Assembly: GCF_003991565.1 (NCBI RefSeq)
Contig: NZ_CP032819.1
Span: 2,852,001-2,916,000 of the forward strand
Origin: Butyricimonas faecalis
Lineage (GTDB): Bacteria; Bacteroidota; Bacteroidia; Bacteroidales; Marinifilaceae
DNA: 64,000 nucleotides
Direction of reading: 5' to 3'
Every line of letters begins with the position of its first letter. Within the stretch, counting starts at the first letter, position 1. Positions 54,674 to 63,818 of the stretch are shown piece after piece. The position numbers and the translations under genes were made by a program. The notes beneath the pieces were generated by a model, which was not told the origin of the DNA, searched no databases, and saw nothing but the letters and a program-made list of their open reading frames with translations.

Positions 54674-55933
54674 ATGAAAAAAACGAAATGGATTTGGATC
54701 TGGGCTGCCATAGGGTTTATATTGGGCATTGTTATTTTTTGGCCTAGCAACAAAGGAAACAAAGAGGCCATATTAGAGGCTAACGCGGTAGAGGAAGTTG
54801 TTGATACCACCGAACAACAACAGGTTCATTATAAATACGGTATCCCGGATGAAAATTTTCTTATAGAAGAAGGCACCGTGGGGAAAAATGAAAATCTTTC
54901 CTCAATCCTATCCAAATACAAGGTATCACCGGCAAAGATTCACGAAATCTCTCAACGCTGCAAAGACATTTTTGACGTACGAAGCATCAGACGAGGTCAA
55001 AACTACACGCTTTTCCTAGACCAAGACAGCCTTCGTACCCCGGAATTCTTCATTTACGAAAAAAATGCCTTGGAATACGTCGTTATCGACTTTAAAGAAA
55101 CGGCAGATGTTTACGTGGGGAAAAAAAACATCGTGACCAAAGAAAAAATGGCCCATATTATCATCACCTCCAACCTGTGGAATGCGATGGTTGATGCCCA
55201 AGCCGACCCCATGCTGGCCGTCACACTATCCGATATCTACGCGTGGAGCATCGACTTCTACGGCATAGCCAAAGGTGATTCCGTGAGAGTCCTTTACGAA
55301 CAGTCGTACGTGGAAGACAAACCGCTACGAGACTTCAACGTGAAAGCAGCCATTTTCACCAACTCCGGCAAAGACTTCTACGCCATTCCTTTTGAACAAA
55401 ACGAAAAATTATCCTATTTTGATGAAGAAGGGAACAGCCTTCAAAAAACCTTTTTAAAGGCCCCGTTAAGATACTCTCGTATTTCTTCAGGATTCTCCAA
55501 CAATCGATTCCATCCGGTACTGAAAAGATACAGGGCACATCATGGTGTAGACTATGCAGCCCCGACAGGCACGGAAGTACAAACCATCGGCGATGGCGTT
55601 GTCGTGAAAAAAGCCTATCAAGCCAACGGGGGTGGAAACTACGTAACAATCAAACACAACAGCGTGTACACCACAACCTACATGCACCTCTCTAAATTTG
55701 CCAAGGGCATCCAACCCGGCAAACGGGTAAAACAAGGGGATGTCATCGGCTATGTCGGCAGTACTGGATTGGCAACAGGTCCCCACTTGGATTTCCGAGT
55801 ATATAAAAATGGATCTCCCATCAACCCGTTAAAAATGAGTTCACCCCCCAAGGAACCCATCTCACCGGAAAACATGCCTCGTTTCATTCAAACGAGAGAC
55901 TCACTCGTGAAGATCTTAAAACAACCCTTATAA
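54674..55933 (+). CDS. M23-family peptidoglycan metallopeptidase, membrane-anchored
   Basis: 419 residues from the ATG at 54674 (MKKTKWIWIWAAIGFILGIVIFW, a signal anchor). A GTG nine codons upstream is the only longer alternative. Residues ~60-130 resemble a LysM/OapA-like region (VGKNENLSSILSKYKVSPAKIHEIS). The C-terminal M23 domain shows H289 and D293 (HHGVD) and H371-L-D373 in TGPHLDFRV. The usual HxH motif is HxD here, so the last zinc ligand would be Asp. The protein probably cuts peptide cross-bridges during wall growth. The gene is monocistronic and convergent with the next gene. Confidence 0.9.
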   Translation: MKKTKWIWIWAAIGFILGIVIFWPSNKGNKEAILEANAVEEVVDTTEQQQVHYKYGIPDENFLIEEGTVGKNENLSSILSKYKVSPAKIHEISQRCKDIFDVRSIRRGQNYTLFLDQDSLRTPEFFIYEKNALEYVVIDFKETADVYVGKKNIVTKEKMAHIIITSNLWNAMVDAQADPMLAVTLSDIYAWSIDFYGIAKGDSVRVLYEQSYVEDKPLRDFNVKAAIFTNSGKDFYAIPFEQNEKLSYFDEEGNSLQKTFLKAPLRYSRISSGFSNNRFHPVLKRYRAHHGVDYAAPTGTEVQTIGDGVVVKKAYQANGGGNYVTIKHNSVYTTTYMHLSKFAKGIQPGKRVKQGDVIGYVGSTGLATGPHLDFRVYKNGSPINPLKMSSPPKEPISPENMPRFIQTRDSLVKILKQPL

Positions 55934-55945
55934 TTTTAGATTTTA

Positions 55946-56032
55946 GATTTATGATTTATGATTTATGATTTAATGCTTAAGAACGCACAGGTAATGGGCG
56001 GAATCTTCAATCATAAATCTTCAATCATAAAT
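55946..56032. repeat. GATTTAT tandem repeat and inverted AATCATAAAT copies between convergent genes
   Basis: Four 7-bp units (three GATTTAT plus GATTTAA, 55946-55973) face a 14-bp tandem pair AATCTTCAATCATA (56002-56029) on the other side of a 28-bp spacer, allowing a hairpin. The right part overlaps the stop codon of the minus-strand gene at 56021. Confidence 0.7.
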
Positions 56033-58165
56033 TAAGAGATCGTCCCTTTTTTCCCCTGTTACCTTATAATACCGCCATTTCCCAGCCTGTCGCCCGTTCT
56101 TGTAACGTCCTTCACAGAGCAAGTGGCCGGTATTGTAATAAAACTTTGCCGTACCATGTCGTACACCTTTCCGATACGCGATCTCCGTACGGAGCGTACC
56201 ATCCGGAAAAAACTCCTTATATCCCGCAATCAGCCCGTTCTTATAAGTCACTTGAGCCAATAAATCCCCATTCTCGTAGAAGAACGGAGCAACCCCGTCA
56301 ATCTTTCCGTTGCCATACGGGAATTGTCCAAGCAACTTTCCCGCAACATTAAACACGCACCACACGCCATCCGGCTCCCCATCCTTCAGGGCTCCCTTGA
56401 AGATCGCCTGTTCCGACTTATACTCGTAATACTCCTGCCCACTCACCGCGATGCTATCGGGAATCACGGGATAATAAAAACCAGCCTCGATCTTGTTTAT
56501 CTGGTTCTCAAACTGACGATTTAACTCCCGCATCTTGTACTCCTCAGGAGCCTTATCATTATAATTTGCTATAATCTGTGTCTCAAAAACTCCCCCCTCC
56601 TTCGACAACGAGAAACCGATCGTTTCAAAACTCAGAAACGCCCCCTTGTTCTTCTCCAAACTCTCCCGGGTATCTGCCTTGAAAGCATCATATAAAAACT
56701 CGTATGTATTGGGGGTCTGCATGTAACCAAACACGTTTTTCCGACTTCCCAACTGCCCTTTCAAACGCGTATGCTTCTCGTTATTCGCCAACGTGTTTCC
56801 CAGCACATACTCTTTAATCATCTCGGCCAAAGTGGATGGAGAATTACTAAAAACGACATAATCACCCAAGAATGTATAATAAGGCCGTTCAAATCGTTCG
56901 AATATCCCCCCGAAAAAAAGCTGGAAAAAACCTTTTAAACGGAAATAATGAATCGTGTGCCCGTTAAACTCCATCGCCCTCTCCCGGATAGGAGTCCTCC
57001 ATTGAATCTGTTCGGCCAGATAAGCCATTTGATCCTCGGCCAGATGGATATCCTCTGCGCGTATCGCCAGAACAATATGATCCGCTTTTTGATCATTCTC
57101 CAAACGGGGTTTGATAATTGCCACCTCACCGCCAACCCAAGATGTGAACACCTCCAGCACGTCCATATCCAGAAATTTATTCAACCGATCCAGCGATTTC
57201 TTCATCTCTGTATAAGATTGCAGACGATTCACCTTATAATTCTCCAACAACAGATTTTCCGCGTCCTTAAAAGAAGGGAAACAAAAAGAGACATAAGCTG
57301 CCGTATTTTCACCAGCGATCGTCTCTAAGTTAGAAGAACCTCCTTCCAGAAAACTCACCACGTCCAACAAAGAGTATTTATTCGGATCAGGCCTCGTTTC
57401 CCCGACAAAACGAAGAGATTTATCATTTAATTGCATCATCAAACGGGTATTCCTCAACAACGAAAACTCATCCGCTACCGCTGACTCCTCCATGACCGAA
57501 GCAACCCACCTTCCCAACTGTCGATGATCAAGATCAAGCATTATATCCCCCGAAACCACCTCCTCCTGCTCCTCCTTACTCGCCTTGCACCGGGCCAGAG
57601 AACGGGCAACCAATGCGTGAGACAACGAACCTATCAGCAGATTATCCCGAATCGCAAAAAAGAAACGCCCGTTCCCCCAATGAACTTCCCGAATCTCCCC
57701 GTTCAGGTCCTTGATCGTCTTTATTTTTATCTCGTCATCCTGCACCAATCCCAACAGCAACGCTTCAAACACCTGAATCACGTTCAACTTCCCTAAATCA
57801 CAAACATACAAGAAATCGTATTTATTCAACCCCACCTGATGACACGAAATGGTAACCGGGCGATCAGTTAATATCTTTTCCAATTTAGGGTAGGCATTCG
57901 CCAAGGAATCCGCGTACTGCAAATTTGATTGATACTCCTCGAAATAGGGATAATTCTTCAACGACCTCCAAATAAAATTCCGGTGCAACCGTTCATACAC
58001 GCTATTCACGGATACAATATTCACCTTAAAGACCGCATCCGCGGGTACTGCCTGCAAAGTATCAAACTTCCCTGCCCTTCGGAAAATCCCGAACCACACG
58101 ATCAGTCCGACCATCATGCATACCCCCGAAATAACAATTATCTTCCTTTTCCTACTTTTCTTCAT
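56021..58165 (-). CDS. Large single-pass envelope protein, DUF3352-like with C-terminal MORN-type repeats
   Basis: A 714-residue protein with an N-terminal membrane anchor (IIVISGVCMMVGLIVWFGIF). The long middle region (VPADAVFKVNIVSVNSVYERL, FLYVCDLGKLNVIQVFEALL, DYVVFSNSPSTLAEMI) resembles DUF3352-type proteins, although this match is weak. The last ~130 residues contain MORN_2/YwqK-like repeats (GVWCVFNVAGKLLGQFPYGNGK, GVAPFFYENGDLLAQVTYKNG, GYKEFFPDGTLRTEIAYRKG, GTAKFYYNTGHLLCEGRYKNG, GKWRYYKVTGE), five units. Function unknown. It is divergent from the chromate transporter genes, and its last codons fall inside a simple-repeat element. Confidence 0.7.
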   Translation of the reverse strand: MKKSRKRKIIVISGVCMMVGLIVWFGIFRRAGKFDTLQAVPADAVFKVNIVSVNSVYERLHRNFIWRSLKNYPYFEEYQSNLQYADSLANAYPKLEKILTDRPVTISCHQVGLNKYDFLYVCDLGKLNVIQVFEALLLGLVQDDEIKIKTIKDLNGEIREVHWGNGRFFFAIRDNLLIGSLSHALVARSLARCKASKEEQEEVVSGDIMLDLDHRQLGRWVASVMEESAVADEFSLLRNTRLMMQLNDKSLRFVGETRPDPNKYSLLDVVSFLEGGSSNLETIAGENTAAYVSFCFPSFKDAENLLLENYKVNRLQSYTEMKKSLDRLNKFLDMDVLEVFTSWVGGEVAIIKPRLENDQKADHIVLAIRAEDIHLAEDQMAYLAEQIQWRTPIRERAMEFNGHTIHYFRLKGFFQLFFGGIFERFERPYYTFLGDYVVFSNSPSTLAEMIKEYVLGNTLANNEKHTRLKGQLGSRKNVFGYMQTPNTYEFLYDAFKADTRESLEKNKGAFLSFETIGFSLSKEGGVFETQIIANYNDKAPEEYKMRELNRQFENQINKIEAGFYYPVIPDSIAVSGQEYYEYKSEQAIFKGALKDGEPDGVWCVFNVAGKLLGQFPYGNGKIDGVAPFFYENGDLLAQVTYKNGLIAGYKEFFPDGTLRTEIAYRKGVRHGTAKFYYNTGHLLCEGRYKNGRQAGKWRYYKVTGEKRDDLLIYD

Positions 58166-58305
58166 ACATCAATCATCAAGTTCGTATTCTCTACACCAAA
58201 GCCTATACAAAAGGCTGAAATCACACGCCCAAAAAACCAACCGGGTTTTAACACGTCTGCGTTGATTTCAACGTTACAATATTAAGAATTTTAGTTGGGA
58301 AATCG

Positions 58306-58313
58306 TATCTTTG
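58306..58313 (+). promoter_or_regulatory. Putative promoter -7 box of the chromate transporter genes
   Basis: TATCTTTG (TANNTTTG), 23 bp before the ATG at 58337. A TTTTAG/TTGG-rich stretch lies upstream at weaker spacing. Confidence 0.5.
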
Positions 58314-58336
58314 CCCTTGATATATAACGCAAAATT

Positions 58337-58876
58337 ATGGCTTCATACTGGCAAATATTTATCTCATTTTTCAAGATCGGTTCTTTCACGCTGGGAGGTG
58401 GTTACGCGATGATACCACTCATCCAACAGGAAGTAGTGAATAAAAAAGGTTGGCTAAAAGAGAGCGAATTCGTGGAGATGATGGCAATAGCCCAATCTGC
58501 CCCCGGACCGATAGCCTTGAATACGGCCATTTTCGTGGGCTACAAAGCACGAGGAGTCAAAGGGGTTATTTTTTCCAGCCTCGGAACCATCCTCCCCTCC
58601 TTCATCGTGATCCTGCTGATCGCCATTATTTTCACGGATTTCAAAAACAATCCCGGAGTAGAACGAGTATTCAAAGGCATTCGCCCGGCAGTGGTGGCAC
58701 TCATTGCCGCCCCTTTATACAAAATGGGCAAATCGGCAGGAGTCACCCGCAAAACGGTCATCTTCCCGGTCATTGCCGTCCTCCTTGTTTGGCAACTCAA
58801 CCTCTCCCCGATATACATCATCATCGCCGCCATCCTCGGTGGCCTCCTTTACGGCAAAATCACCCACAAACTCTAA
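58337..58876 (+). CDS. Chromate transporter, short-chain subunit 1
   Basis: A 179-residue member of the CHR family in its short, single-domain form. The conserved opening FFKIGSFTLGGGYAMIPLIQQEVV is followed by the AQSAPGPIALNTAIFVGYKARGVKG motif and five to six membrane segments. Short CHR proteins act as pairs with opposite topology, and the second gene starts 4 bp downstream. Chromate export is the named activity, but in anaerobes sulfate or another oxyanion may be the real substrate (inference). Confidence 0.92.
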   Translation: MASYWQIFISFFKIGSFTLGGGYAMIPLIQQEVVNKKGWLKESEFVEMMAIAQSAPGPIALNTAIFVGYKARGVKGVIFSSLGTILPSFIVILLIAIIFTDFKNNPGVERVFKGIRPAVVALIAAPLYKMGKSAGVTRKTVIFPVIAVLLVWQLNLSPIYIIIAAILGGLLYGKITHKL

Positions 58877-58880
58877 ATAA

Positions 58881-59417
58881 ATGTCAGAACTTGATCTCTA
58901 TATCAGCCTCTTTATCACCTTCTTCAAAATCGGCCTATTCGGTTTTGGAGGTGGTTACGCCATGCTCTCGTTAATACAGCATGACGTCGTGGAAACTCAT
59001 AACTGGATCAGCGTGGCCGACTTCACGGACATCGTGGCCATCTCGCAAAGTACGCCCGGCCCCATCGCCTTCAACACCGCTACTTACATCGGTTATACGG
59101 CAACAGGCAGCATTTGGGGATCAGCCATCTGCACGATCGCTGTCAGCCTTCCCTCCTTAATCATCATGGTCATGATTTCCAAATTCTTTTTCATGTTCCG
59201 TGACAACAAATACGTGGAAATGGCCATGCAAGGATTAAAAATCACCGTTTTAGGACTTATCGGGGCTGCAGCATTGTTATTGATGAACAAACAAAACTTC
59301 GTGGACTACAAAAGCTATGTCATCTTCGCCATAGCCTTCATCGCCACCTTCAAATTCAAAATGGACCCGATTCTGATGATCATTGCAGCGGGAATTGTTG
59401 GGTACATTCTTTATTAG
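58881..59417 (+). CDS. Chromate transporter, short-chain subunit 2
   Basis: 178 residues of the same family (FFKIGLFGFGGGYAMLSLIQHDVV, SQSTPGPIAFNTATYIGYTATGS). It pairs with the preceding gene, four bases apart, giving a heteromeric transporter. The C-terminus is a short hydrophobic helix (MIIAAGIVGYILY). A bidirectional terminator follows 49 bp later. Confidence 0.92.
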   Translation: MSELDLYISLFITFFKIGLFGFGGGYAMLSLIQHDVVETHNWISVADFTDIVAISQSTPGPIAFNTATYIGYTATGSIWGSAICTIAVSLPSLIIMVMISKFFFMFRDNKYVEMAMQGLKITVLGLIGAAALLLMNKQNFVDYKSYVIFAIAFIATFKFKMDPILMIIAAGIVGYILY

Positions 59418-59465
59418 ATTACAAATTGAGCTTGCGATTAAATTACAGGCGAGAATACAAACAAA

Positions 59466-59487
59466 AAAACCGCCAATCGGCGGTTTT
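59466..59487. terminator. Bidirectional rho-independent terminator
   Basis: 9-bp stem AAAACCGCC/GGCGGTTTT with AATC loop between the convergent chromate transporter and thioredoxin genes; T/A runs on both sides. Confidence 0.9.
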
Positions 59488-59492
59488 ATATT

Positions 59493-59807
59493 TTAAAGCA
59501 GTGCATTGATTTTAGAAACCAACGTCGTCTTAGGTACTGCACCGACTTGTTTGTCAGCCACCTCGCCATTCTTAAAGAAAAGAATTGTCGGGATGTTACG
59601 AATACCATATTTAGCGGCAGCAGAACCTTCATCTACGTTCACTTTAGCAACCACTAATTTACCTTCGAACTCTTTAGAGATCTCTTCCACGATGGGTAAC
59701 ATCATTTTACATGGTCCACACCATTCTGCCCAGAAATCTACAAGAACAGGAACTTCTGCTTTGAGCACAACTTCCTCGAAATTTGAATCATTAACTGCAA
59801 TAGCCAT
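59493..59807 (-). CDS. trxA: Thioredoxin
   Basis: 104 residues from the ATG at 59807 (MAIAVNDSNFEEVVLKAEVPVLVDFWAEWCGPCKM). The frame reads on upstream for 23 codons without sense. It has the classical active site WCGPC and cis-proline loop IPTILFF, is of normal length, and is cytoplasmic with no signal peptide, unlike the exported thioredoxin-fold proteins of loci 2 and 3. It supplies reducing power to ribonucleotide reductase and peroxidases. It lies 88 bp downstream of dnaE on the same strand and ends at the shared terminator. Confidence 0.95.
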   Translation of the reverse strand: MAIAVNDSNFEEVVLKAEVPVLVDFWAEWCGPCKMMLPIVEEISKEFEGKLVVAKVNVDEGSAAAKYGIRNIPTILFFKNGEVADKQVGAVPKTTLVSKINALL

Positions 59808-59894
59808 ACTTCTATCTTTAAAATTTATAATAATATTCATGCTAAAAGCGTTGGATAAAGTTTCGCCATAATCCAACGCTTTGACATGGCGAAA

Positions 59895-62800
59895 TTAATT
59901 AATTTTCATTTTAATAGCATCATTATTTTCAAAATATTCATACAATTCTCTCGAACGCCCTATCTTACAGGTTCTTGAAAACATCTTTACCCGATGTCCC
60001 GTCCCGTCATACAAAACAAAGTTCAACGGCAAATCTCCCTTCTCGTTCACGAACTGGTTATGTAACTCTAGCACAAGCTCATGCGTCAATTTCTCCACAT
60101 CAACCTGCAACGTGATCGACCGGATCAAATTTTCACTGATAACGCTCAGTAAATCCATGCTCTGCACGTTAAAAGCCAGCTCATCACCATACTTCTTTTT
60201 CTGCACTTTCCCCTTGATATAAATCGATGTCTCCAGAATAAAATAATTCCGGAACTTGATATAGTCCTCCCCGAAAAAAGGCAATTCGTAAGAACCCGTG
60301 AAATCCTCGATCGTCAAAATGCCAAAATCATTCCCTTTCTTCGTCTTTCCCTCTCGCTTGGCAACAATAATACCCGCGATCGTCACCTCCCGATCTTTAT
60401 AAGAACTCAAATCACTGCTCAGACTCTCCAAAGGAGTACAAATTGCATTGATCTCCAACTTATACGAATCCAACGGGTGAGAAGTTAAATATATCCCGAT
60501 CAATTCCTTCTCTTTACGCGCCTTCTCCACGTCCGTCCAAGGCTCACACAAAGGAATAGTGGGCTTCTTCACGTCATATTCATCCATCCCCCCGAACAGC
60601 GTCGCCTGCATCATCAAACTATCCTGCTGCTTCTTCTGCCCGTAATTCACCAGATTGTCGAGGAACGTCATGTGACCATCAGGCATATGGAAATACTGCG
60701 ACCGATCCAACCCGAAACTATCCAACCCTCCGGCGACAATCAAATTCTCCAACGTCTTTTTATTCACCGTCTTATAATCCAAACGTTCGAAGAAATCAAA
60801 AAGATCCTTGTAAACCCCGTTAGTATTCCGTTCCCGGATAATCGAATGCACGGCAGCCTCGCCAACACCCTTGATTCCGGCCATTCCGAAACGAATATCC
60901 CCCTTGTGGTTCACCGTGAAATCATCGTCAGACTCGTTTACATCCGGCGCCAACACCTTCAACCCCATTCGCTTACACTCGTCCATAAAAACCGTCACCT
61001 TCTCAATCTGCGATAAATTGCAACTCAAGTTGGCCGCCATAAACTCGGCCGGATAATGAGCTTTCAAGAATCCCGTCTGGTAAGCAATATAAGCATAACA
61101 AACCGAATGCGACTTATTGAACGCGTACGAAGCAAACGCCTCCCAGTCACCCCAAATCTTATCGACCAACGGGTTAACCTCCTTCCCCATTTCCTTGCAT
61201 CCCTTCACGAACTCCTCGTTCTTGTTACACCCCTCGATAAATTGCGTCTTCAACTGATTCATCGTATCAATCTGCTTCTTACCCATCGCCTTACGAAGAG
61301 TATCCGACATACCCCGGGTAAAATTACCCAAAGCGCGGGACTGCAACATCACCTGTTCCTGGTAAACCGTAATACCATACGTATTCTTCAAATAAGGTTC
61401 CATCATCGGGTGATCATACTCGATAGGAGCTTCCCCGTGTTTACGCTTGATAAAATCAGGGATATACTCCATCGGTCCGGGACGATACAAAGCATTCATG
61501 GCCACCAAATCCTCGAAACGGTTCGGCTTCAACGCCCTCAAATGCTTCTTCATTCCCGGCGACTCAAACTGGAACAGGCCGGTCGTATCCCCCCTTGAAA
61601 ACAATTCGAATGTCTCCTTATCCTCCAACGAAATCGCATCCACATCCAACGTCTCGTGGCGGGATTTCTTTATATTATCCAAACAAGTTTTTATAATCGA
61701 AAGCGTCCTCAATCCCAGGAAGTCCATCTTGATCAACCCGATCGGCTCCACGAAGTGGCCGTCATACTGGGTGGTCATCAAACTTTCTCCCTCCGTCGGC
61801 ATAATCGGGATATGCTCCGTCAACGGGTCACGACTGATCAAGATACCACAAGCGTGTACCCCCGTCTGCCGCACGGAACCTTCCAAAATCTCTGCCAGGT
61901 GAAGCGTCTTCGCCACCAATGGATTCGACGACTCTCGCTCTTTTTCCAAATCCGGATTCTCCTTGTAAGCCTTCTTCAACGTGATCTTCGGGGTTTCCGG
62001 CACCATCTTGGCCAACCGGTTGGCCTCCGACAGATCCAACTTCAACACCCGCGCCACGTCCTTGATTGCCATCTTGGCCGCCATACTACCGAAAGTCACG
62101 ATGTGCGCCACCTTATCCGCCCCGTATTTCTGTGTAACCCACTCCAACACCCGCTGACGTCCGTCATCATCGAAGTCGACGTCAATATCAGGCAGCGAGA
62201 TACGATCGGGATTCAAAAAACGCTCGAACAGCAAATCATACTTCACCGGGTCAATATTCGTGATACCCAGGCTATACGCCACGGCACTCCCCGCGGCAGA
62301 ACCACGTCCCGGTCCCACGATTACCCCCATATCCCGAGCCGCCTGAATAAAATCCTGCACGATCAAGAAGTATCCCGGGAAACCCATCGTCTTCATGATA
62401 TGCAACTCGAAAATCAAACGCTCCATAATATCCGGTGGAATATTCTCCCCATAACGCCGCTTGGCACCCTTCATCGCCAACTCCTTCAAATAATCCGCCT
62501 CCAACTTGATACGGTAAAGCCGGTCATATCCCCCCAACTTCTTCACTTTCTTCTGGGCATCTTCCTCGCTCATAACGACCTCACCCTTCTCGTTACGGGT
62601 AAACTCGTTAAACAAATCCTCCTCCGTGAATCTCTTCCGGTACTCCTCCTCCGTACCGATCTCCGGCGGGATCGGGAAAACCGGCATCAACGGGTCGGAA
62701 TCCAGTTTATATTCTTCAACTTTATCAACAATCTCCTGTGTATTCTCTATCACCTGCGGAATATCCTTGAACAACTCCTCCATCTCGGCCGTCGTCTTGA

Positions 62801-63554
62801 ACCACTCCTGCCGCGTGTAACGCATCCGGTTGGGATCATCCAAATCCTTGCGGGTATTCAGACAAATCAACAAATCATGCGCCTCGGCATCCTCCGCGTT
62901 CAGGAAATGCACGTCGTTCGTGGCAATCACCTTGATCCCCAACTTCTCGCCCATACGCAGGATCTCCGCGTTACACTTCACCTGATTATCGTAAACCTCC
63001 GCCCTCTCCTTCGCTGATTCTGCGGGATGCCTCATCACCTCCAAGTAATAATCCTCCCCCACCAAATTCTTGTACCACAAGGCAGCCGCCTCCGCCCCCT
63101 CGATATCCCCTCCCATAATCTTCTGGCAAATCTCACCTCCCAAACAAGCCGATGAAATAATTAACCCCTCGTGATACTTCTCCAACAACGCCTTGTCAAT
63201 ACGCGGACGATAATAATACCCATCCACGAACGCCGTCGAACAAAGCTTGACCAAATTCAAATACCCCTTCAGATTCTTGGCCAGGATAATCAGATGCTCC
63301 CCCGAACGGTCCACCGGCTTCTCTTTGCTATACAAAGACTCCCGGGCCACGTAAGCCTCCACCCCCAAAATAGGCTTTATCCCCTTTTTGCGACAAGTAT
63401 CATAGAACAACTTTATCCCGAACATATTCCCGTGATCCGTCAACGAGATCGCCGTCATCCCGTCGGCAATCGCCTTCTCCACCAACCCGGGCACACTCGC
63501 CGCCCCGTCGAGAATAGAATACTGAGAATGTACATGAAAATGCGTAAATGCCAT
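59895..63554 (-). CDS. dnaE: DNA polymerase III subunit alpha
   Basis: The 1219-residue replicative polymerase. An N-terminal PHP domain (FHVHSQYSILDG, SLTDHGNMFG) with intact metal-type residues is followed by the PolC/DnaE core with catalytic aspartates in PDIDVDFDDDGR (about 447-458), VGPGRGSAAGS, the QTGVHACGI region, helix-hairpin-helix GIKGVGEAAVHSI and an OB-fold near 1040-1120 (VTIAGIIVAKREGKTKKGNDFGILTIEDF). Its length is normal for Bacteroidota. The start at 63554 begins MAFTHFHVHS, exactly where the PHP domain should start. It is followed by trxA. Confidence 0.97.
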   Translation of the reverse strand: MAFTHFHVHSQYSILDGAASVPGLVEKAIADGMTAISLTDHGNMFGIKLFYDTCRKKGIKPILGVEAYVARESLYSKEKPVDRSGEHLIILAKNLKGYLNLVKLCSTAFVDGYYYRPRIDKALLEKYHEGLIISSACLGGEICQKIMGGDIEGAEAAALWYKNLVGEDYYLEVMRHPAESAKERAEVYDNQVKCNAEILRMGEKLGIKVIATNDVHFLNAEDAEAHDLLICLNTRKDLDDPNRMRYTRQEWFKTTAEMEELFKDIPQVIENTQEIVDKVEEYKLDSDPLMPVFPIPPEIGTEEEYRKRFTEEDLFNEFTRNEKGEVVMSEEDAQKKVKKLGGYDRLYRIKLEADYLKELAMKGAKRRYGENIPPDIMERLIFELHIMKTMGFPGYFLIVQDFIQAARDMGVIVGPGRGSAAGSAVAYSLGITNIDPVKYDLLFERFLNPDRISLPDIDVDFDDDGRQRVLEWVTQKYGADKVAHIVTFGSMAAKMAIKDVARVLKLDLSEANRLAKMVPETPKITLKKAYKENPDLEKERESSNPLVAKTLHLAEILEGSVRQTGVHACGILISRDPLTEHIPIMPTEGESLMTTQYDGHFVEPIGLIKMDFLGLRTLSIIKTCLDNIKKSRHETLDVDAISLEDKETFELFSRGDTTGLFQFESPGMKKHLRALKPNRFEDLVAMNALYRPGPMEYIPDFIKRKHGEAPIEYDHPMMEPYLKNTYGITVYQEQVMLQSRALGNFTRGMSDTLRKAMGKKQIDTMNQLKTQFIEGCNKNEEFVKGCKEMGKEVNPLVDKIWGDWEAFASYAFNKSHSVCYAYIAYQTGFLKAHYPAEFMAANLSCNLSQIEKVTVFMDECKRMGLKVLAPDVNESDDDFTVNHKGDIRFGMAGIKGVGEAAVHSIIRERNTNGVYKDLFDFFERLDYKTVNKKTLENLIVAGGLDSFGLDRSQYFHMPDGHMTFLDNLVNYGQKKQQDSLMMQATLFGGMDEYDVKKPTIPLCEPWTDVEKARKEKELIGIYLTSHPLDSYKLEINAICTPLESLSSDLSSYKDREVTIAGIIVAKREGKTKKGNDFGILTIEDFTGSYELPFFGEDYIKFRNYFILETSIYIKGKVQKKKYGDELAFNVQSMDLLSVISENLIRSITLQVDVEKLTHELVLELHNQFVNEKGDLPLNFVLYDGTGHRVKMFSRTCKIGRSRELYEYFENNDAIKMKIN

Positions 63555-63599
63555 ATATACACTTAATTAAATATTAACACAACCTTAAAAGGCATATCA

Positions 63600-63607
63600 C
63601 AAATTTA
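63600..63607 (-). promoter_or_regulatory. Putative promoter -7 box of dnaE
   Basis: TAAATTTG on the minus strand, 46 bp before the dnaE ATG. No good -33 element is seen. The rest of the 264-bp gap to the next gene shows nothing further. Confidence 0.4.
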
Positions 63608-63818
63608 GCCAAAAATCCCGACACTACCACCCCCTACCATACAAACAATTCTAAAAAGCGGTATATTTCCCGTTAAACCGAAAACCAATCCCCAGTCACA
63701 ACATTTTTTTCAATAGCACCCATTCCTCAAAAAACCTCACGAGAATTTTCTGAAACATATTGCCCTACACCATAATACAAAGAAAGTTGTTCTTTATTTA
63801 CAGAAGATAGCGTCTCTT

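Noticed and set aside
61656..63017. 453-codon plus-strand open frame opposite dnaE
   Set aside because: It lies wholly inside dnaE on the other strand, has no domain pattern and is rich in Arg/Gln/His/Leu, as expected for the complement of a coding sequence.
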